Origin: an uncultured Collinsella sp.
Lineage (GTDB): Bacteria > Actinomycetota > Coriobacteriia > Coriobacteriales > Coriobacteriaceae
Reading direction: 5' to 3'
Length of the DNA stretch: 64,000 bases
Assembly: GCA_934654605.1 (NCBI GenBank)
Contig: CAKUGH010000001.1
Coordinates: 25,771-89,770, forward strand
The notes under the pieces: model-generated
Told to the model about the DNA's origin: nothing
Seen by the model: only the letters and a program-made list of their open reading frames with translations
Databases searched by the model: none
Shown here: piece by piece, positions 1-9,499 of the stretch
How the letters are laid out: each line of letters starts with the position of its first letter
Numbering within the stretch: the stretch's first letter is position 1
Program-made: the position numbers and the translations under genes

Positions 1-1
1 G

Positions 2-505
2 TATCGAAAACTGCTGGGGCAGCTCGACGATAAGGGAAACACTGATACCGTGCGCCATTATCTTGATCTGCTGTCCAAGGCGGGCATGATGAGCGGGTTG
101 CAAAAATACGACGCCAAGCAGGTGAGGTCGAGGGCAAGCTCGCCGCGACTGCTTGTGCATGATCCCTCATTAATGTTCTCGATGTGGCGCGGGACGGGTG
201 ACTTGTTGGCTGATTCTGCCCTGCGAGGGCATTTGGTCGAAACTGCGGTGGGCGCCCGGCTCATCGCGCGTGCTCAAACAGAAGGCTTTGAGCTGTATTG
301 GTGGCGTGAGGGTAATCTCGAGGTGGACTTTGTGGCGAAGCGCGGCGATGACGCCCTTGCGGCGGTCGAGGTGAAAAGCGGCCGCGTGTCCAAGAGCGGT
401 ATGACTGAGTTTTTGGCGCAGAACCCTCAGGCGAAGCCGATGATTGTGGGCGATCGTAACGTTTCGGTTGAGCAGTTCTTGCGGGATGAGGTGGAGCTGT
501 TTTAG
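2..505 (+). CDS. ATP-binding protein, DUF4143 C-terminal part (5' truncated by window edge)
   Basis: The reading frame is open from base 2, so the gene begins outside the window and only about 167 C-terminal residues are seen. They match the C-terminal DUF4143 part of a family of AAA-type ATPases: a winged-helix-like stretch (LLGQLDDKGN, then VRHYLDLLSKAGMM), a conserved region around SPRLLVHDPSLM, and the nuclease-like strand region EVDFVAKRGDDALAAVEVKSG. That last motif, D-x8-9-ExK, resembles PD-(D/E)XK nucleases. The N-terminal Walker motifs would lie upstream. The cellular role of these proteins is unsettled; many are accessory or defence-associated genes. Family assignment is fairly secure, function is not. 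Confidence 0.75.
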   Translation, partial: YRKLLGQLDDKGNTDTVRHYLDLLSKAGMMSGLQKYDAKQVRSRASSPRLLVHDPSLMFSMWRGTGDLLADSALRGHLVETAVGARLIARAQTEGFELYWWREGNLEVDFVAKRGDDALAAVEVKSGRVSKSGMTEFLAQNPQAKPMIVGDRNVSVEQFLRDEVELF

Positions 506-573
506 CTGGTGATTGCTACGGCGCGGACGGGTCAAAGTGATCAGAAATGCAAGCCCCACTTACTTAAGATTTG

Positions 574-600
574 GGACAAACAAATCTGATTACTTTGTCC
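574..600. repeat. small palindromic element, CTGATTACTTTG family, copy 1
   Basis: An inverted repeat GGACAAA (574-580) / TTTGTCC (594-600) encloses AAATCTGATTAC. The loop and right arm (CTGATTACTTTGT) recur at 16472-16484 inside another inverted repeat, so this looks like one dispersed family. It lies in the 210-bp gap before the ABC operon and may act as a weak terminator. Confidence 0.45.
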
Positions 601-715
601 TGTGGCGATGCCGGTTCTGTTGGCGCCGCACTCGTGACAAAGCTCACTGGCGCGCCCCACCCGCTCCTGCGATGATGCAATCGTACCGGGCCGCGATCAA
701 CAGAAGGGCCGCCTC

Positions 716-1654
716 ATGACAGACATCGTCCACGTCGAAAATCTCGTCAAGCGCTATGACGACCTTATTGCGCTCGATCACTTTAATCTGAGCATCGCCC
801 CCGGCGAGATCTTTGGCCTGCTGGGCCCCAACGGCTCGGGCAAGACCACGTCCATCAACTGCATCCTGCAGCTGCTCGCCTATGACAAGGGCACCATCGA
901 GCTGTTCGGCGAGCCCATGACGCCCACCCGCTACGACCTTAAGCGCCGCATTGGCGTGGTGCCGCAGCAAGTGGCGGTGTTCGACGAGCTCACCGTGCGC
1001 GAGAACATCGACTACTTCTGCAGCCTCTACGTCAACGACCGCAAGCGCCGCCGCGCGCTGGTGGATGAGGCGATCGACTTTGTCGGCCTGGGCGACTTTA
1101 CCAAGTTCCGCCCCGGCAAGCTTTCGGGCGGCCTGGCGCGTCGCCTTAACATCGCCTGCGGTATCGCGCACAAGCCCGAGCTCATCTTCTTCGACGAGCC
1201 CACGGTGGCGGTCGACCCGCAAAGCCGCAACGCCATCCTGGAGGGCATCTGCCGCCTGCGCGACGAAGGCGCCACGGTGGTGTATACCAGCCATTACATG
1301 GAGGAAGTCGAGCAGATCTGCAGCCGCATCATGATCATGGACGGCGGACGCGTGCTGGCGCAGGGCACCAACGACGAACTCAAGCGCATGATCCAGATGG
1401 GCGAGCGCGTGACCGTCGAGGTCGGCACCGTCGAGCCCGCCACGGTCGAGCGGCTGCGCGCCCTCGAGCACGTGCTCAGCGTTGAGCTGTCCGGTGGCGA
1501 GCTCGTCTGCACCTGCGAAGCGAGCCCGCACAACCTGGTCGACATCCTCGACACGCTGCGCGCCGCCGACGTGGCGCTCGGCCGCGTGTGGAGCGAGCCG
1601 CCGACCCTCAACGACGTGTTCCTCGAGATCACCGGCCGCGAGCTGCGCGACTAG
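716..1654 (+). CDS. ABC transporter ATP-binding protein (ABC-2 type exporter)
   Basis: This is the ATPase subunit (312 aa) of an ABC exporter. Visible motifs are Walker A (GPNGSGKTT, about residues 39-47), the signature LSGGLARR, Walker B with the catalytic Glu (LIFFDEPTVAVDP) and the H-loop (TSHYMEE). The C-terminal ~90 residues form the extra domain common in drug and antibiotic-type ABC-2 ATPases. The stop is followed after 9 bases by the first of two permease genes, so the three form one operon encoding a heteromeric exporter. The substrate cannot be read from sequence; related systems export drugs, peptides or sodium. Start chosen at ATG 716; the ribosome-binding site (AGAAGGG) is moderate. 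Confidence 0.9.
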   Translation: MTDIVHVENLVKRYDDLIALDHFNLSIAPGEIFGLLGPNGSGKTTSINCILQLLAYDKGTIELFGEPMTPTRYDLKRRIGVVPQQVAVFDELTVRENIDYFCSLYVNDRKRRRALVDEAIDFVGLGDFTKFRPGKLSGGLARRLNIACGIAHKPELIFFDEPTVAVDPQSRNAILEGICRLRDEGATVVYTSHYMEEVEQICSRIMIMDGGRVLAQGTNDELKRMIQMGERVTVEVGTVEPATVERLRALEHVLSVELSGGELVCTCEASPHNLVDILDTLRAADVALGRVWSEPPTLNDVFLEITGRELRD

Positions 1655-1663
1655 GGGGCGGCC

Positions 1664-2851
1664 ATGTTCAACACCATCATCATCACGCTCAAGACACTGT
1701 TGCGTCGGCCGAGCACGTGGGTCTGGGGTGCGGTCTTTCCCGTTGCGCTTTCCACGATGTTCATGTTTATGTTTGCGAACCTGAGCTCCGACGGCAAGGT
1801 CGACCCGGTGCCGGTTGCCGTTGTCGCCGACGAAGCCTGGGACGCTTCGACCTTTAAGGATGTGGCGACATCGCTCGCCAAGGAGGGCGACGATCAGCTG
1901 CTCGATGTGGGCGAGTACGAAGACTTGGCTGCCGCGCGCAAGGCGCTCAAGGCCGGCGAAGTCGCGGGCATCTACGCGGTCGATGCCGCGGGCACGCCCA
2001 AGCTCACGCTGCTCTCGAGCTACGACAGCTCGCGCGCGTCCACGGTGCTCGTCGACCGCAGCATTCTGGAAACGGTGGCAAGCTCCTATACGCAAAATGC
2101 CGAGCTCATGGCACAGATTGCCCAAGACGATCCGGCGGCGCTTGCCGATCCGGAGGCGGTCGCCCGCGCCCTGTCGCTCGAGGGCGGAACCCGTCGCGTG
2201 AGTCTGACGCGCACCACGCCCGACGGCACGACCATTTACTATTACGCGCTCTTTGGTCTGGTCGCGATGATGTCTGCCGAGTTTGCCGCCTTGAGCGTCG
2301 TCGACCTGCAGCCCAATCTGTCGGGCCTTGGCGCGCGCCGCTGCGTGGGTGGTCTTTCCAAGACGGCGTCGCTGTCCGGTATCTTTATCGGCTCGTGGCT
2401 TGTCTCCTTTGCCTCGATGGCGGTCGCGATTGGCTACGTGCGTCTGGTCGTTGACGTCGACTTTGGCGGGCGCGAGGGGCTGTGCCTGGTGGGCGGCGCC
2501 GCATCCGCGCTTGCGGCGACGGGCCTGGGGCTCTTTGTGGGCACGCTGCCCGTTAAGGGAGGCAAGGCGTCCAAGTCGGGCATCCTCACGGGTTTCGCCA
2601 CCACGTGCGCCCTGTTCGCCGGCCTCTACGGCGAGCCGGCGATGGCGCTTGCCGACGACGTCGCCCGCGCCTGCCCGGCCGAGTGCTGGCTCAACCCCGT
2701 CAAGCTCATCTGTGACATGTTCAACCGCCTGTATTTCTTTGAGGACCTGGGGCCGTTTGCCGTGCGCGCTGGCGCGCTTGTCCTTATGACCCTGGTGTTT
2801 GTCGTCGCCGCTACGCTGATCTTTGGAAGGAGCCGCTATGAGCACCTTTAA
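1664..2851 (+). CDS. ABC transporter permease (ABC-2 type)
   Basis: A 395-aa inner-membrane permease of the ABC-2 class. It has one N-terminal membrane segment (about residues 18-38, TWVWGAVFPVALSTMFMFMF), a large extracytoplasmic domain of about 160 residues, then a cluster of about five membrane segments starting near IYYYALFGLVAMMSAEF. A strong Shine-Dalgarno (AGGGGGCGG) precedes ATG 1664. It sits 9 bp behind its ATPase and overlaps the next permease by 14 bp, indicating translational coupling. It most likely pairs with the second permease as a heterodimer. Confidence 0.85.
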   Translation: MFNTIIITLKTLLRRPSTWVWGAVFPVALSTMFMFMFANLSSDGKVDPVPVAVVADEAWDASTFKDVATSLAKEGDDQLLDVGEYEDLAAARKALKAGEVAGIYAVDAAGTPKLTLLSSYDSSRASTVLVDRSILETVASSYTQNAELMAQIAQDDPAALADPEAVARALSLEGGTRRVSLTRTTPDGTTIYYYALFGLVAMMSAEFAALSVVDLQPNLSGLGARRCVGGLSKTASLSGIFIGSWLVSFASMAVAIGYVRLVVDVDFGGREGLCLVGGAASALAATGLGLFVGTLPVKGGKASKSGILTGFATTCALFAGLYGEPAMALADDVARACPAECWLNPVKLICDMFNRLYFFEDLGPFAVRAGALVLMTLVFVVAATLIFGRSRYEHL

Positions 2852-4043
2852 GACTGCGCTTCGCATGGCGCTGGCGCACCCGTTCTACCTGCTCATCTAT
2901 ACGGTGTTCATCTCGCTCATGGGCGTGTTCATCGCGGCATCGGTGAGCTGGAACTCGTCGCAGCTCACCGAATACAAGCCCTACGACGCCAACGTGATCG
3001 TGGTCGATCGCGACAACAGCGACCTTTCGCGTGCGCTCACCAAGCACCTGGGTGCACGCTTTGAACTGGTCACGGGCGTCGGCGACGACACGTACGACCT
3101 TGCGGACGCGCTCTCCAAAAGCAATAGTGCCAAGGGCAGCGCCGACTGCGTGTTCTTTATTCCGGAGGGGTTTGAGGACGATCTTGTTGCGGCCGCCCGT
3201 GCGGGGGAGGCCCTGCCCAAGCTCGATGTGACCTACGGCGCCGGCACCATGGCGGCAGCGCTCTCGTCTGCCGAGGCCTCGCGCTGGATCTCGCTTGCGG
3301 GTGCTGCGGCGGCACTTGAGCCAGCTGTCTCCAACGGTGACGTCGCCAAGGCCGCCGAGCATGCTGCCGCCAAGCGCGCCGAGGTCCAGATCGAGCAGGT
3401 CAAGGTCGAATCGACTGCCGTCGCCCCACTCGAGTCGTATTTTAACTTTGGCGCGTACGCGATCATCTCGTCGGTCATCGTGTCGGTGGGATTGGTGTTC
3501 TCGGGCATGAACGAGCCCGAGCGCGTGCGCCGTATGGAGGCCGGTCCTGTCTCCGAGCGCCAACGTTCGCTCGCCGTGTTCGCGGCCGCCGCGGTGCTCA
3601 CCGTCTGCATCTGGTTTGTGTCGAGCATGATGGGCGTCGTGGGCTTTGCCGGCGCGGTTGCCGAGGTCGGCGTGGGTCGTGTGTGTCTGGCGCTGGCGGC
3701 GACGTTTGCCCTGGCGTGCATGCCGCTGGCCGTTGGCTTTACGCTGTCGAGCTTGGGCGCGCGCGAGGAGCTGCTCAACGGCGTGGGCAATCTGCTCGGC
3801 ATGCTCATGACGTTTTTGGGCGGCGCCTGGATGCCGCTGTCGCTCATGGGCTCGGCCGTGCAGACCGCGGCGCATTTTGTGCCGACGTATTGGGTGAACG
3901 ACGCGATTGGCAAGGCGCTCGCCGCGGACCTGACGCCTGCCGTGCTGGGCGACATCGCCTGCGACCTGGGCGTCACCGTGCTCTTCGCCGCCGCCATCGC
4001 CGCCGTAGGCCTAGCCCTCACCCACACCAAAGCCCGAGCCTAG
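2838..4043 (+). CDS. ABC transporter permease (ABC-2 type), second subunit
   Basis: A 401-aa permease with the same plan as its neighbour: an N-terminal membrane segment (HPFYLLIYTVFISLMGVFIA), an extracytoplasmic domain, then about five C-terminal segments beginning at YAIISSVIVSVGLVFSGM. The sequence MNEPERVRRMEAGPVSERQ between segments 2 and 3 is the cytoplasmic coupling region typical of ABC-2 permeases. ATG 2838 is chosen over the upstream TTG 2823 because AAGGAG lies 5 bp before it; this start lies inside the preceding gene (14-bp overlap). It is the last gene of the three-gene exporter operon. Confidence 0.85.
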   Translation: MSTFKTALRMALAHPFYLLIYTVFISLMGVFIAASVSWNSSQLTEYKPYDANVIVVDRDNSDLSRALTKHLGARFELVTGVGDDTYDLADALSKSNSAKGSADCVFFIPEGFEDDLVAAARAGEALPKLDVTYGAGTMAAALSSAEASRWISLAGAAAALEPAVSNGDVAKAAEHAAAKRAEVQIEQVKVESTAVAPLESYFNFGAYAIISSVIVSVGLVFSGMNEPERVRRMEAGPVSERQRSLAVFAAAAVLTVCIWFVSSMMGVVGFAGAVAEVGVGRVCLALAATFALACMPLAVGFTLSSLGAREELLNGVGNLLGMLMTFLGGAWMPLSLMGSAVQTAAHFVPTYWVNDAIGKALAADLTPAVLGDIACDLGVTVLFAAAIAAVGLALTHTKARA

Positions 4044-4054
4044 CCATCGGGTAC

Positions 4055-4224
4055 TCATTGGGGACAGACTTAAACGACTAGTCATTGGGGACGGTCTTTG
4101 CCAATCCGCCGGCTTGCCGGTCGGGTTGGCAAAGACTGTCCCCATCTGCCGGCCTTTGGGAACCACTCATTGGGGACAGACTTAAATGAGCGATTTCACT
4201 CATTTAAGTCTGTCCCCAATGAGT
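4055..4224. repeat. composite of GGGGACAG palindromes (left flank of ABC operon)
   Basis: Two long inverted repeats lie here. The first pairs 4087-4104 with 4126-4143 (GGGGACGGTCTTTGCCAA and its near-complement). The second pairs 4165-4190 with 4199-4224, 26 bp with no mismatch, around an 8-base loop; its arm contains CATTGGGGACAGACTTAAAT. The first hairpin recurs in similar form at 7741-7798 on the other side of the ABC operon. Such repeats resemble REP-type elements moved by RAYT transposases, but no such transposase gene is in this window. Confidence 0.75.
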
Positions 4225-4319
4225 AGGTTGGAAAAAATCCTGCCCGCCGCTTAAAAATAGTTCGCCGGGGTTTACTATTACCCTAGAAAAGTAGCAACAG
4301 GCTAACAATGGGGAATAGC

Positions 4320-5033
<714 letters not shown>

Positions 5034-5041
5034 GCGGCGCC

Positions 5042-7708
5042 ATGTCACCTCTCGCAAAACGACTCCCGCGCGAGCTGCGCCGCAATATCGGCAAGTACCT
5101 GGGCATCTTCTTGCTTATGTGCGGAAGCATCGCCCTCACGTCGGGCTTTTTGCTCGCGGCACATTCCATCGGCTGCCTTATCGACGACATGCGCGACGCG
5201 TACACGATCGAGGACGGTCGTCTGACCACGGCGTTCGAGGCCACTGACGACCAGCTCAAGGCTGCTGAGGACGCGGCCAACGACGTCGGTGGCATCACGC
5301 TCTACAAGGACTTCTCCATCGATGCCATCATCAAAAAGGCGTCCGGCGATGACGGCACCAAGCGCACCCTGCGCACCTACGCGCACCGCACCAAGGTCAA
5401 CATCGCGTCCTACTGCGAAGGCAAGCAGCCCCGCGCGGACGATGAGGTGGCCATCGACCGCGTCTTTGCCACCAACAACGATCTTGCCGTGGGCGATAAG
5501 GTGAAGCTCGAGGGACGCACCTACACCATCTGCGGCATCATGACCCAGCCCGATAGCCAAGCGCTGTTCCTCAACAATTCCGACTTTACGGTGAACACCA
5601 TCACCTATGGCGTGGCCGAGGTCACCGACGCCGGTTTTGCCGCGCTCGAGGACGCCGGCGGCGCGCCCGCCTACACCTACTCCTTTACCTTTAGCGACCG
5701 CGACCTCTCCACTGCGGACCGTATCGATGCCGAGCAGGATATGGTCGAGGCGCTGACGGATGCCGATGCGCGCGTGGACGACCTGACCGATGCCGATTCC
5801 AACCAGGGCATTGGCTATGCGCGCGACGACGTGGACGGCGACTCCATGATGTGGACGACGCTGCTTGACATCATCATCGTGATCATGGCGTTCGTCTTTG
5901 TGGTGCTCACCGACGCCACCATCGAGGAGGAGAGTGCCATCATCGGCACGCTGCTCGCCAGCGGCTATCGCCGCCGCGAGATTGTGCTGCACTACCTTGC
6001 GCTTCCCGCCATTGTGGGCGTGCTCGCGTCGCTGTTGGGCACCGCGCTCGGCGTTGCGTTCTTTACCGAGCCCATGCGCAGCCTCTATTACGGCTCGTAC
6101 AGCCTGCCGCCCTTCCAGGTGTACTGGAGCTGGGAGATCTTTGTGAAGTGCGCCGTGGTTCCCGCCGCCGCGCTCATCCTCATTACGCTCGTGGGCCTGA
6201 TGCGCAAGATGGGCAAGACCCCGCTGCAGTTTCTTCGTCACGAGGCAGGCGGCAAGTCGGGCACCAAGCGCGGTTTTCAGCTTCCGGAGCGCATGGGCTT
6301 TGTCTCTCGCTTCCGCCTGCGCATCTTCCTGCGCAACCTGGGCAACTTCGCCACGCTCTTCGTAGGAATAGCGTTTGCGTCGCTGCTGCTCCTCTTTGGC
6401 CTGGCGATTCTGCCCACGATGACCCACTACGCGGATAATCTGGAAACGAGCCTGGTTGCCGAGCATCAGTACACGCTCAAGGCGCCGCTGGAGCTTGAGG
6501 GCACCGCCGAGGAGCGCGAACAGTGGTCGGCGCTCGAGCGCTTGCGGTCGGTCGACGGCGCGCTGCTTTCTGCCGCTCAGGATGCAGATGACGAGCTTGA
6601 CGACGCGGTCGATGCCGCGCAGACGGCTGCCGATGCCGCGACCAACTCTCCGTCTGCCGAGAACCTGGCCGCGGCGCAGGACGCGCTCGCAACGGTTCAG
6701 GATAAGAAGGACGCGCTTTACGCATGCCTCGACGATCTTGCCTATGCTCTTGGCTGCGACCGCGACGAGACCATCAATCTGATCGACAAGGCCTCTAAGA
6801 TCGACACTGACAACGACGATATCCACCCGGTCAATACGACTGACAACGGCGCGGGCGCAATCGCGCAGGCCGAGAAATATGCCGTTTACCAGCTGCAATA
6901 CGGCCGCGGCGATGATAATGGCGAGGAGACGATTTCTGTCTACGGCATCTCGGCAAACTCGCGCTACTGGAAGGGCCTCAACATCGGCGACGGACACGTC
7001 GTCTTTGGCGGCGGCCTGCTCGATAAGTTTGGCTGGAGCGAGGGACAGAAGGTCGAGCTTCGCGACAAGTACGAGGCTCGGGATTATTCCCTTGAGTACG
7101 CGGGCAAGGACTGTGCCTGGGGCTCCAAGTCGGACATGAATATCTATATGAGTATCGACGACTTTAACGAGCTGTTCGGCAACGACGCCGCCTACTTTAA
7201 CGGCTATGTGAGCGACGAGAAGCTCGACCTCGATGCTCGTTACTTTGCCGGCGACACCACGCCCGACGACATGCGCGCCGTGGGTGATCAGTTCATCGGC
7301 ATGATGAGCAAAATGATCGGAATGATGATCGGGCTCGCGGTGTTTATCTTCCTGCTGTTTATGTATCTGCTGACCAAAGCGGTGATCGACCATAGCGCCC
7401 GGTCGATCAGCTACATGAAGGTCTTTGGCTATCGCGATGGCGAGATTTCGCACCTGTACATCCGCTCGATCACGCTGTGCGTGGCGGCGTCGCTCGTGCT
7501 GAGCCTGCCCGTGATCATCGGCTCGCTTACGGCCATCTTCCGCTCTATGCTGCTCGCCTACAACGGCAATATCGAGATCTACGTGCCCGCTTGGTCCATG
7601 GCGGCGTGTGTGGGCATTGGCTTTGCGACCTACCTGGTCGTGGCGCTGCTGCACACGCGCTCCATCAAACGCGTCCCCCTGGCCGAGGCCCTCAAGGTGC
7701 AAGAGTAG
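5042..7708 (+). CDS. FtsX-like ABC permease
   Basis: An 888-aa permease with duplicated FtsX domains. The N-terminal helix (IFLLMCGSIALTSGFLLAAH) is followed by an extracytoplasmic domain of about 230 residues, a first group of three membrane segments (from WTTLLDIIIVIMAFVFVVLT), a further segment at NFATLFVGIAFASLLLLFGL, a second external domain of about 300 residues, and a last group of three segments. Residues about 510-570 are Ala/Asp-rich and predicted helical (AAQTAADAATN region), suggesting a coiled coil outside the cell. ATG 5042 follows the ATPase stop by 8 bp and is preferred to an upstream in-frame start. Partner of the preceding ATPase. Confidence 0.88.
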   Translation: MSPLAKRLPRELRRNIGKYLGIFLLMCGSIALTSGFLLAAHSIGCLIDDMRDAYTIEDGRLTTAFEATDDQLKAAEDAANDVGGITLYKDFSIDAIIKKASGDDGTKRTLRTYAHRTKVNIASYCEGKQPRADDEVAIDRVFATNNDLAVGDKVKLEGRTYTICGIMTQPDSQALFLNNSDFTVNTITYGVAEVTDAGFAALEDAGGAPAYTYSFTFSDRDLSTADRIDAEQDMVEALTDADARVDDLTDADSNQGIGYARDDVDGDSMMWTTLLDIIIVIMAFVFVVLTDATIEEESAIIGTLLASGYRRREIVLHYLALPAIVGVLASLLGTALGVAFFTEPMRSLYYGSYSLPPFQVYWSWEIFVKCAVVPAAALILITLVGLMRKMGKTPLQFLRHEAGGKSGTKRGFQLPERMGFVSRFRLRIFLRNLGNFATLFVGIAFASLLLLFGLAILPTMTHYADNLETSLVAEHQYTLKAPLELEGTAEEREQWSALERLRSVDGALLSAAQDADDELDDAVDAAQTAADAATNSPSAENLAAAQDALATVQDKKDALYACLDDLAYALGCDRDETINLIDKASKIDTDNDDIHPVNTTDNGAGAIAQAEKYAVYQLQYGRGDDNGEETISVYGISANSRYWKGLNIGDGHVVFGGGLLDKFGWSEGQKVELRDKYEARDYSLEYAGKDCAWGSKSDMNIYMSIDDFNELFGNDAAYFNGYVSDEKLDLDARYFAGDTTPDDMRAVGDQFIGMMSKMIGMMIGLAVFIFLLFMYLLTKAVIDHSARSISYMKVFGYRDGEISHLYIRSITLCVAASLVLSLPVIIGSLTAIFRSMLLAYNGNIEIYVPAWSMAACVGIGFATYLVVALLHTRSIKRVPLAEALKVQE

Positions 7709-7729
7709 TCATCGGGGACGTTCTTAAAC

Positions 7730-7955
7730 GACTAGTCGTTGGGGACAGTCTTTGCCAGATCGTCGGCTCGCCGGTCGGGCTGGCAAGGACTGTCCCCAAC
7801 TGCCGGCAGGAAGGGAACGTCCCTGGCTGCCAGGTGGCGGGTGGCGAAAGAGCGTCCCTACTCATTTAAGTCTGTCCCCAATGAGTGGTTTCAGTCATTT
7901 AAGTCTGTCCCCAATGAGTGCCGGCAGGAAAGGAACGTCCCTAACTGCCGGATGG
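7730..7955. repeat. composite of GGGGACAG palindromes (right flank of ABC operon)
   Basis: The 334-bp gap after the FtsX permease is mostly repeats. Positions 7741-7758 and 7780-7798 form a hairpin homologous to that at 4087-4143. The arm TCATTTAAGTCTGTCCCCAA occurs twice in direct orientation (from about 7862 and 7896), followed by two copies of a GCCGGCAGGAA-GGAACGTCCCT segment (about 7802-7823 and 7920-7941), which belongs to the family also found at 20307, 43041, 52480 and 56974. Confidence 0.75.
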
Positions 7956-7968
7956 CCCGTCGCCGTGC

Positions 7969-7999
7969 TTGACTTCGACCCCACTCCAATGGGTACCAT
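7969..7999 (+). promoter_or_regulatory. putative promoter of the DUF362 gene
   Basis: TTGACT (7969-7974) and TACCAT (7994-7999) resemble -35 and -10 boxes with a somewhat long 19-bp spacer, about 45 bp before ATG 8043. Weak call based on sequence only. Confidence 0.35.
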
Positions 8000-8042
8000 C
8001 CTCTTATGTCTGTAACGTCATATAGACCGAGGGGATAGATCT

Positions 8043-9248
8043 ATGACCGCAACTGCACCCGCCGCGCCGGCCAAGGTGTACTTCACCAACCTGCGCACGC
8101 ATGCTCGCGAGAGCCAGCTCGACAAGCTCAAGCGCCTCATCCGTCGCGCTGGCATCGAGCAGATTGACTTTGAGAACAAGTTCGTCGCCATCAAGATTCA
8201 CTTTGGCGAGCTGGGCAACCTGAGCTTTTTGCGCCCCAACTACGCCCGCGCCGTCGCGGACGTCGTGAAGGAGCTGGGCGGCAAGCCCTTCCTTACCGAC
8301 TGCAACACGCTCTACGTCGGCAGCCGCAAAAATGCGCTCGAGCACATCGACACCGCCTATCAGAATGGCTTCACCCCGTACGCCACGGGCTGTCAGATCA
8401 TCATCGCCGACGGCCTCAAGGGCACCGACGAGGCGCTCGTCCCGGTCGAGGGCGGCGAGTATGTGCACGAGGCCAAGATCGGCCAGGCGCTCATGGATGC
8501 CGATATCGTGATCAGCCTCACCCATTTTAAGGGCCATGAGCAGGCCGGCTTTGGCGGCGCCATGAAGAACCTGGGCATGGGCGGCGGCAGCCGCGCCGGC
8601 AAGATGGAGCAGCACGCCGCCGGCAAGCCGAGCGTCGATATCACCAACTGCGTGGGCTGCCGTGCCTGCGAGCGCATCTGCGCGCACAACGCCATCTCGT
8701 TTGACGACACGCGCGAGCGTGAGCTTGCCAACGGCAGCACCCGCACGGTTCACGTTGCCGCCATTGACCACGATCGCTGCGTGGGCTGCGGACGCTGCAT
8801 TGCGGCGTGCAATCAGGATTGCATCAAGCCCGACTATGACGCCGCGGCCGACGTGCTCAACTACAAGATCGCCGAGTACACCAAGGCCATCGTCGACGGT
8901 CGCCCGAGCTTCCACATCTCGCTCGCCATGGACATTAGCCCCAACTGCGATTGCCATCCCGAGAACGACACGCCCATCGTCAACGACATCGGCATGTTCG
9001 CGAGCTTCGACCCGGTTGCCATCGACCAGGCCTGCGCCGATGCCGTCATGGCATCCGAGCCCCTGCCCAACACCGAGCTCACCGACAGCGCCGCTAAGAT
9101 GGAGCACAACCACGAGCGCCTGGAGGGCGAGCAGGCACACGACCCCTTCTGCATCACGCATCCCGACACCGACTGGCGCGCGTGCATCGCGCACGCCGAG
9201 AAGATCGGCCTGGGCACGAGCGAGTACGAGCTCATCGAGGTCAAGTAG
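8043..9248 (+). CDS. DUF362 domain-containing 4Fe-4S protein
   Basis: A 401-aa protein of the DUF362 family with an inserted 2x[4Fe-4S] ferredoxin module. The cluster motifs are CVGCRACERICAHNAI (about residues 203-218) and CVGCGRCIAACNQDCI (about 246-261). The N-terminal DUF362 part contains VAIKIHFGELGNLSFLRP and TDCNTLYVGSRKNALEH. A role in electron transfer or redox enzyme assembly is likely, but no specific reaction is established for the family. GGGGAT precedes the ATG. It appears monocistronic, bounded by repeats upstream and a strong terminator downstream. Confidence 0.85.
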   Translation: MTATAPAAPAKVYFTNLRTHARESQLDKLKRLIRRAGIEQIDFENKFVAIKIHFGELGNLSFLRPNYARAVADVVKELGGKPFLTDCNTLYVGSRKNALEHIDTAYQNGFTPYATGCQIIIADGLKGTDEALVPVEGGEYVHEAKIGQALMDADIVISLTHFKGHEQAGFGGAMKNLGMGGGSRAGKMEQHAAGKPSVDITNCVGCRACERICAHNAISFDDTRERELANGSTRTVHVAAIDHDRCVGCGRCIAACNQDCIKPDYDAAADVLNYKIAEYTKAIVDGRPSFHISLAMDISPNCDCHPENDTPIVNDIGMFASFDPVAIDQACADAVMASEPLPNTELTDSAAKMEHNHERLEGEQAHDPFCITHPDTDWRACIAHAEKIGLGTSEYELIEVK

Positions 9249-9296
9249 CGCCAGACTATTGGACAAATCGCGCACTTTTGTTGCGTAACGTAAACT

Positions 9297-9334
9297 AAAA
9301 CCGCCCGTGAGCGCTGCGCTCACGGGCGGTTTTT
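9297..9334 (+). terminator. rho-independent terminator
   Basis: A perfect stem CCGCCCGTGAGCGC / GCGCTCACGGGCGG (9301-9330, small loop) is followed by TTTTT and preceded by AAAA, so it can terminate in both directions. It lies 50 bp after the DUF362 gene. Confidence 0.9.
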
Positions 9335-9460
9335 CGGAAGTGCGGGGAAAAATCGAATACCGCCGACCACAAGCCCATTTTTGACAACAAAACCCCTGAT
9401 AAATTGTTGGTAAAACCGCGGTCTGGTCGAGCTCTCCGAGATTTTCCCCGCACTTCCGAA
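9333..9460. repeat. 128-bp inverted-repeat element (MITE-like)
   Basis: Arms 9333-9354 (TTCGGAAGTGCGGGGAAAAA...) and 9440-9460 are inverted copies differing by one base in a T/A run. The 85-bp centre holds no gene. It sits in the gap between two convergent genes (8043-9248 and 9500-10465). The structure is that of a small non-autonomous mobile element or REP-like palindrome. Confidence 0.6.
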
Positions 9461-9499
9461 ATCATAGGGTCATGAAGGGTCGCAGACGCTGCTATTTGC

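Noticed and set aside
644-2866. Long open frame on the minus strand (about 740 codons)
   Set aside because: It lies opposite an ABC ATPase and permease with clear motifs; high GC makes long antisense frames common, and the composition (Arg/His/Gly-rich) is that of a shadow frame.
5045-7702. Minus-strand frame of about 885 codons
   Set aside because: Antisense shadow of the FtsX-type permease; no domain or ribosome-binding site.
7739-8015. Small plus-strand proteins of 77-87 codons
   Set aside because: They are translations of GGGGACAG repeats, with repeated peptide words such as SLSPMS.
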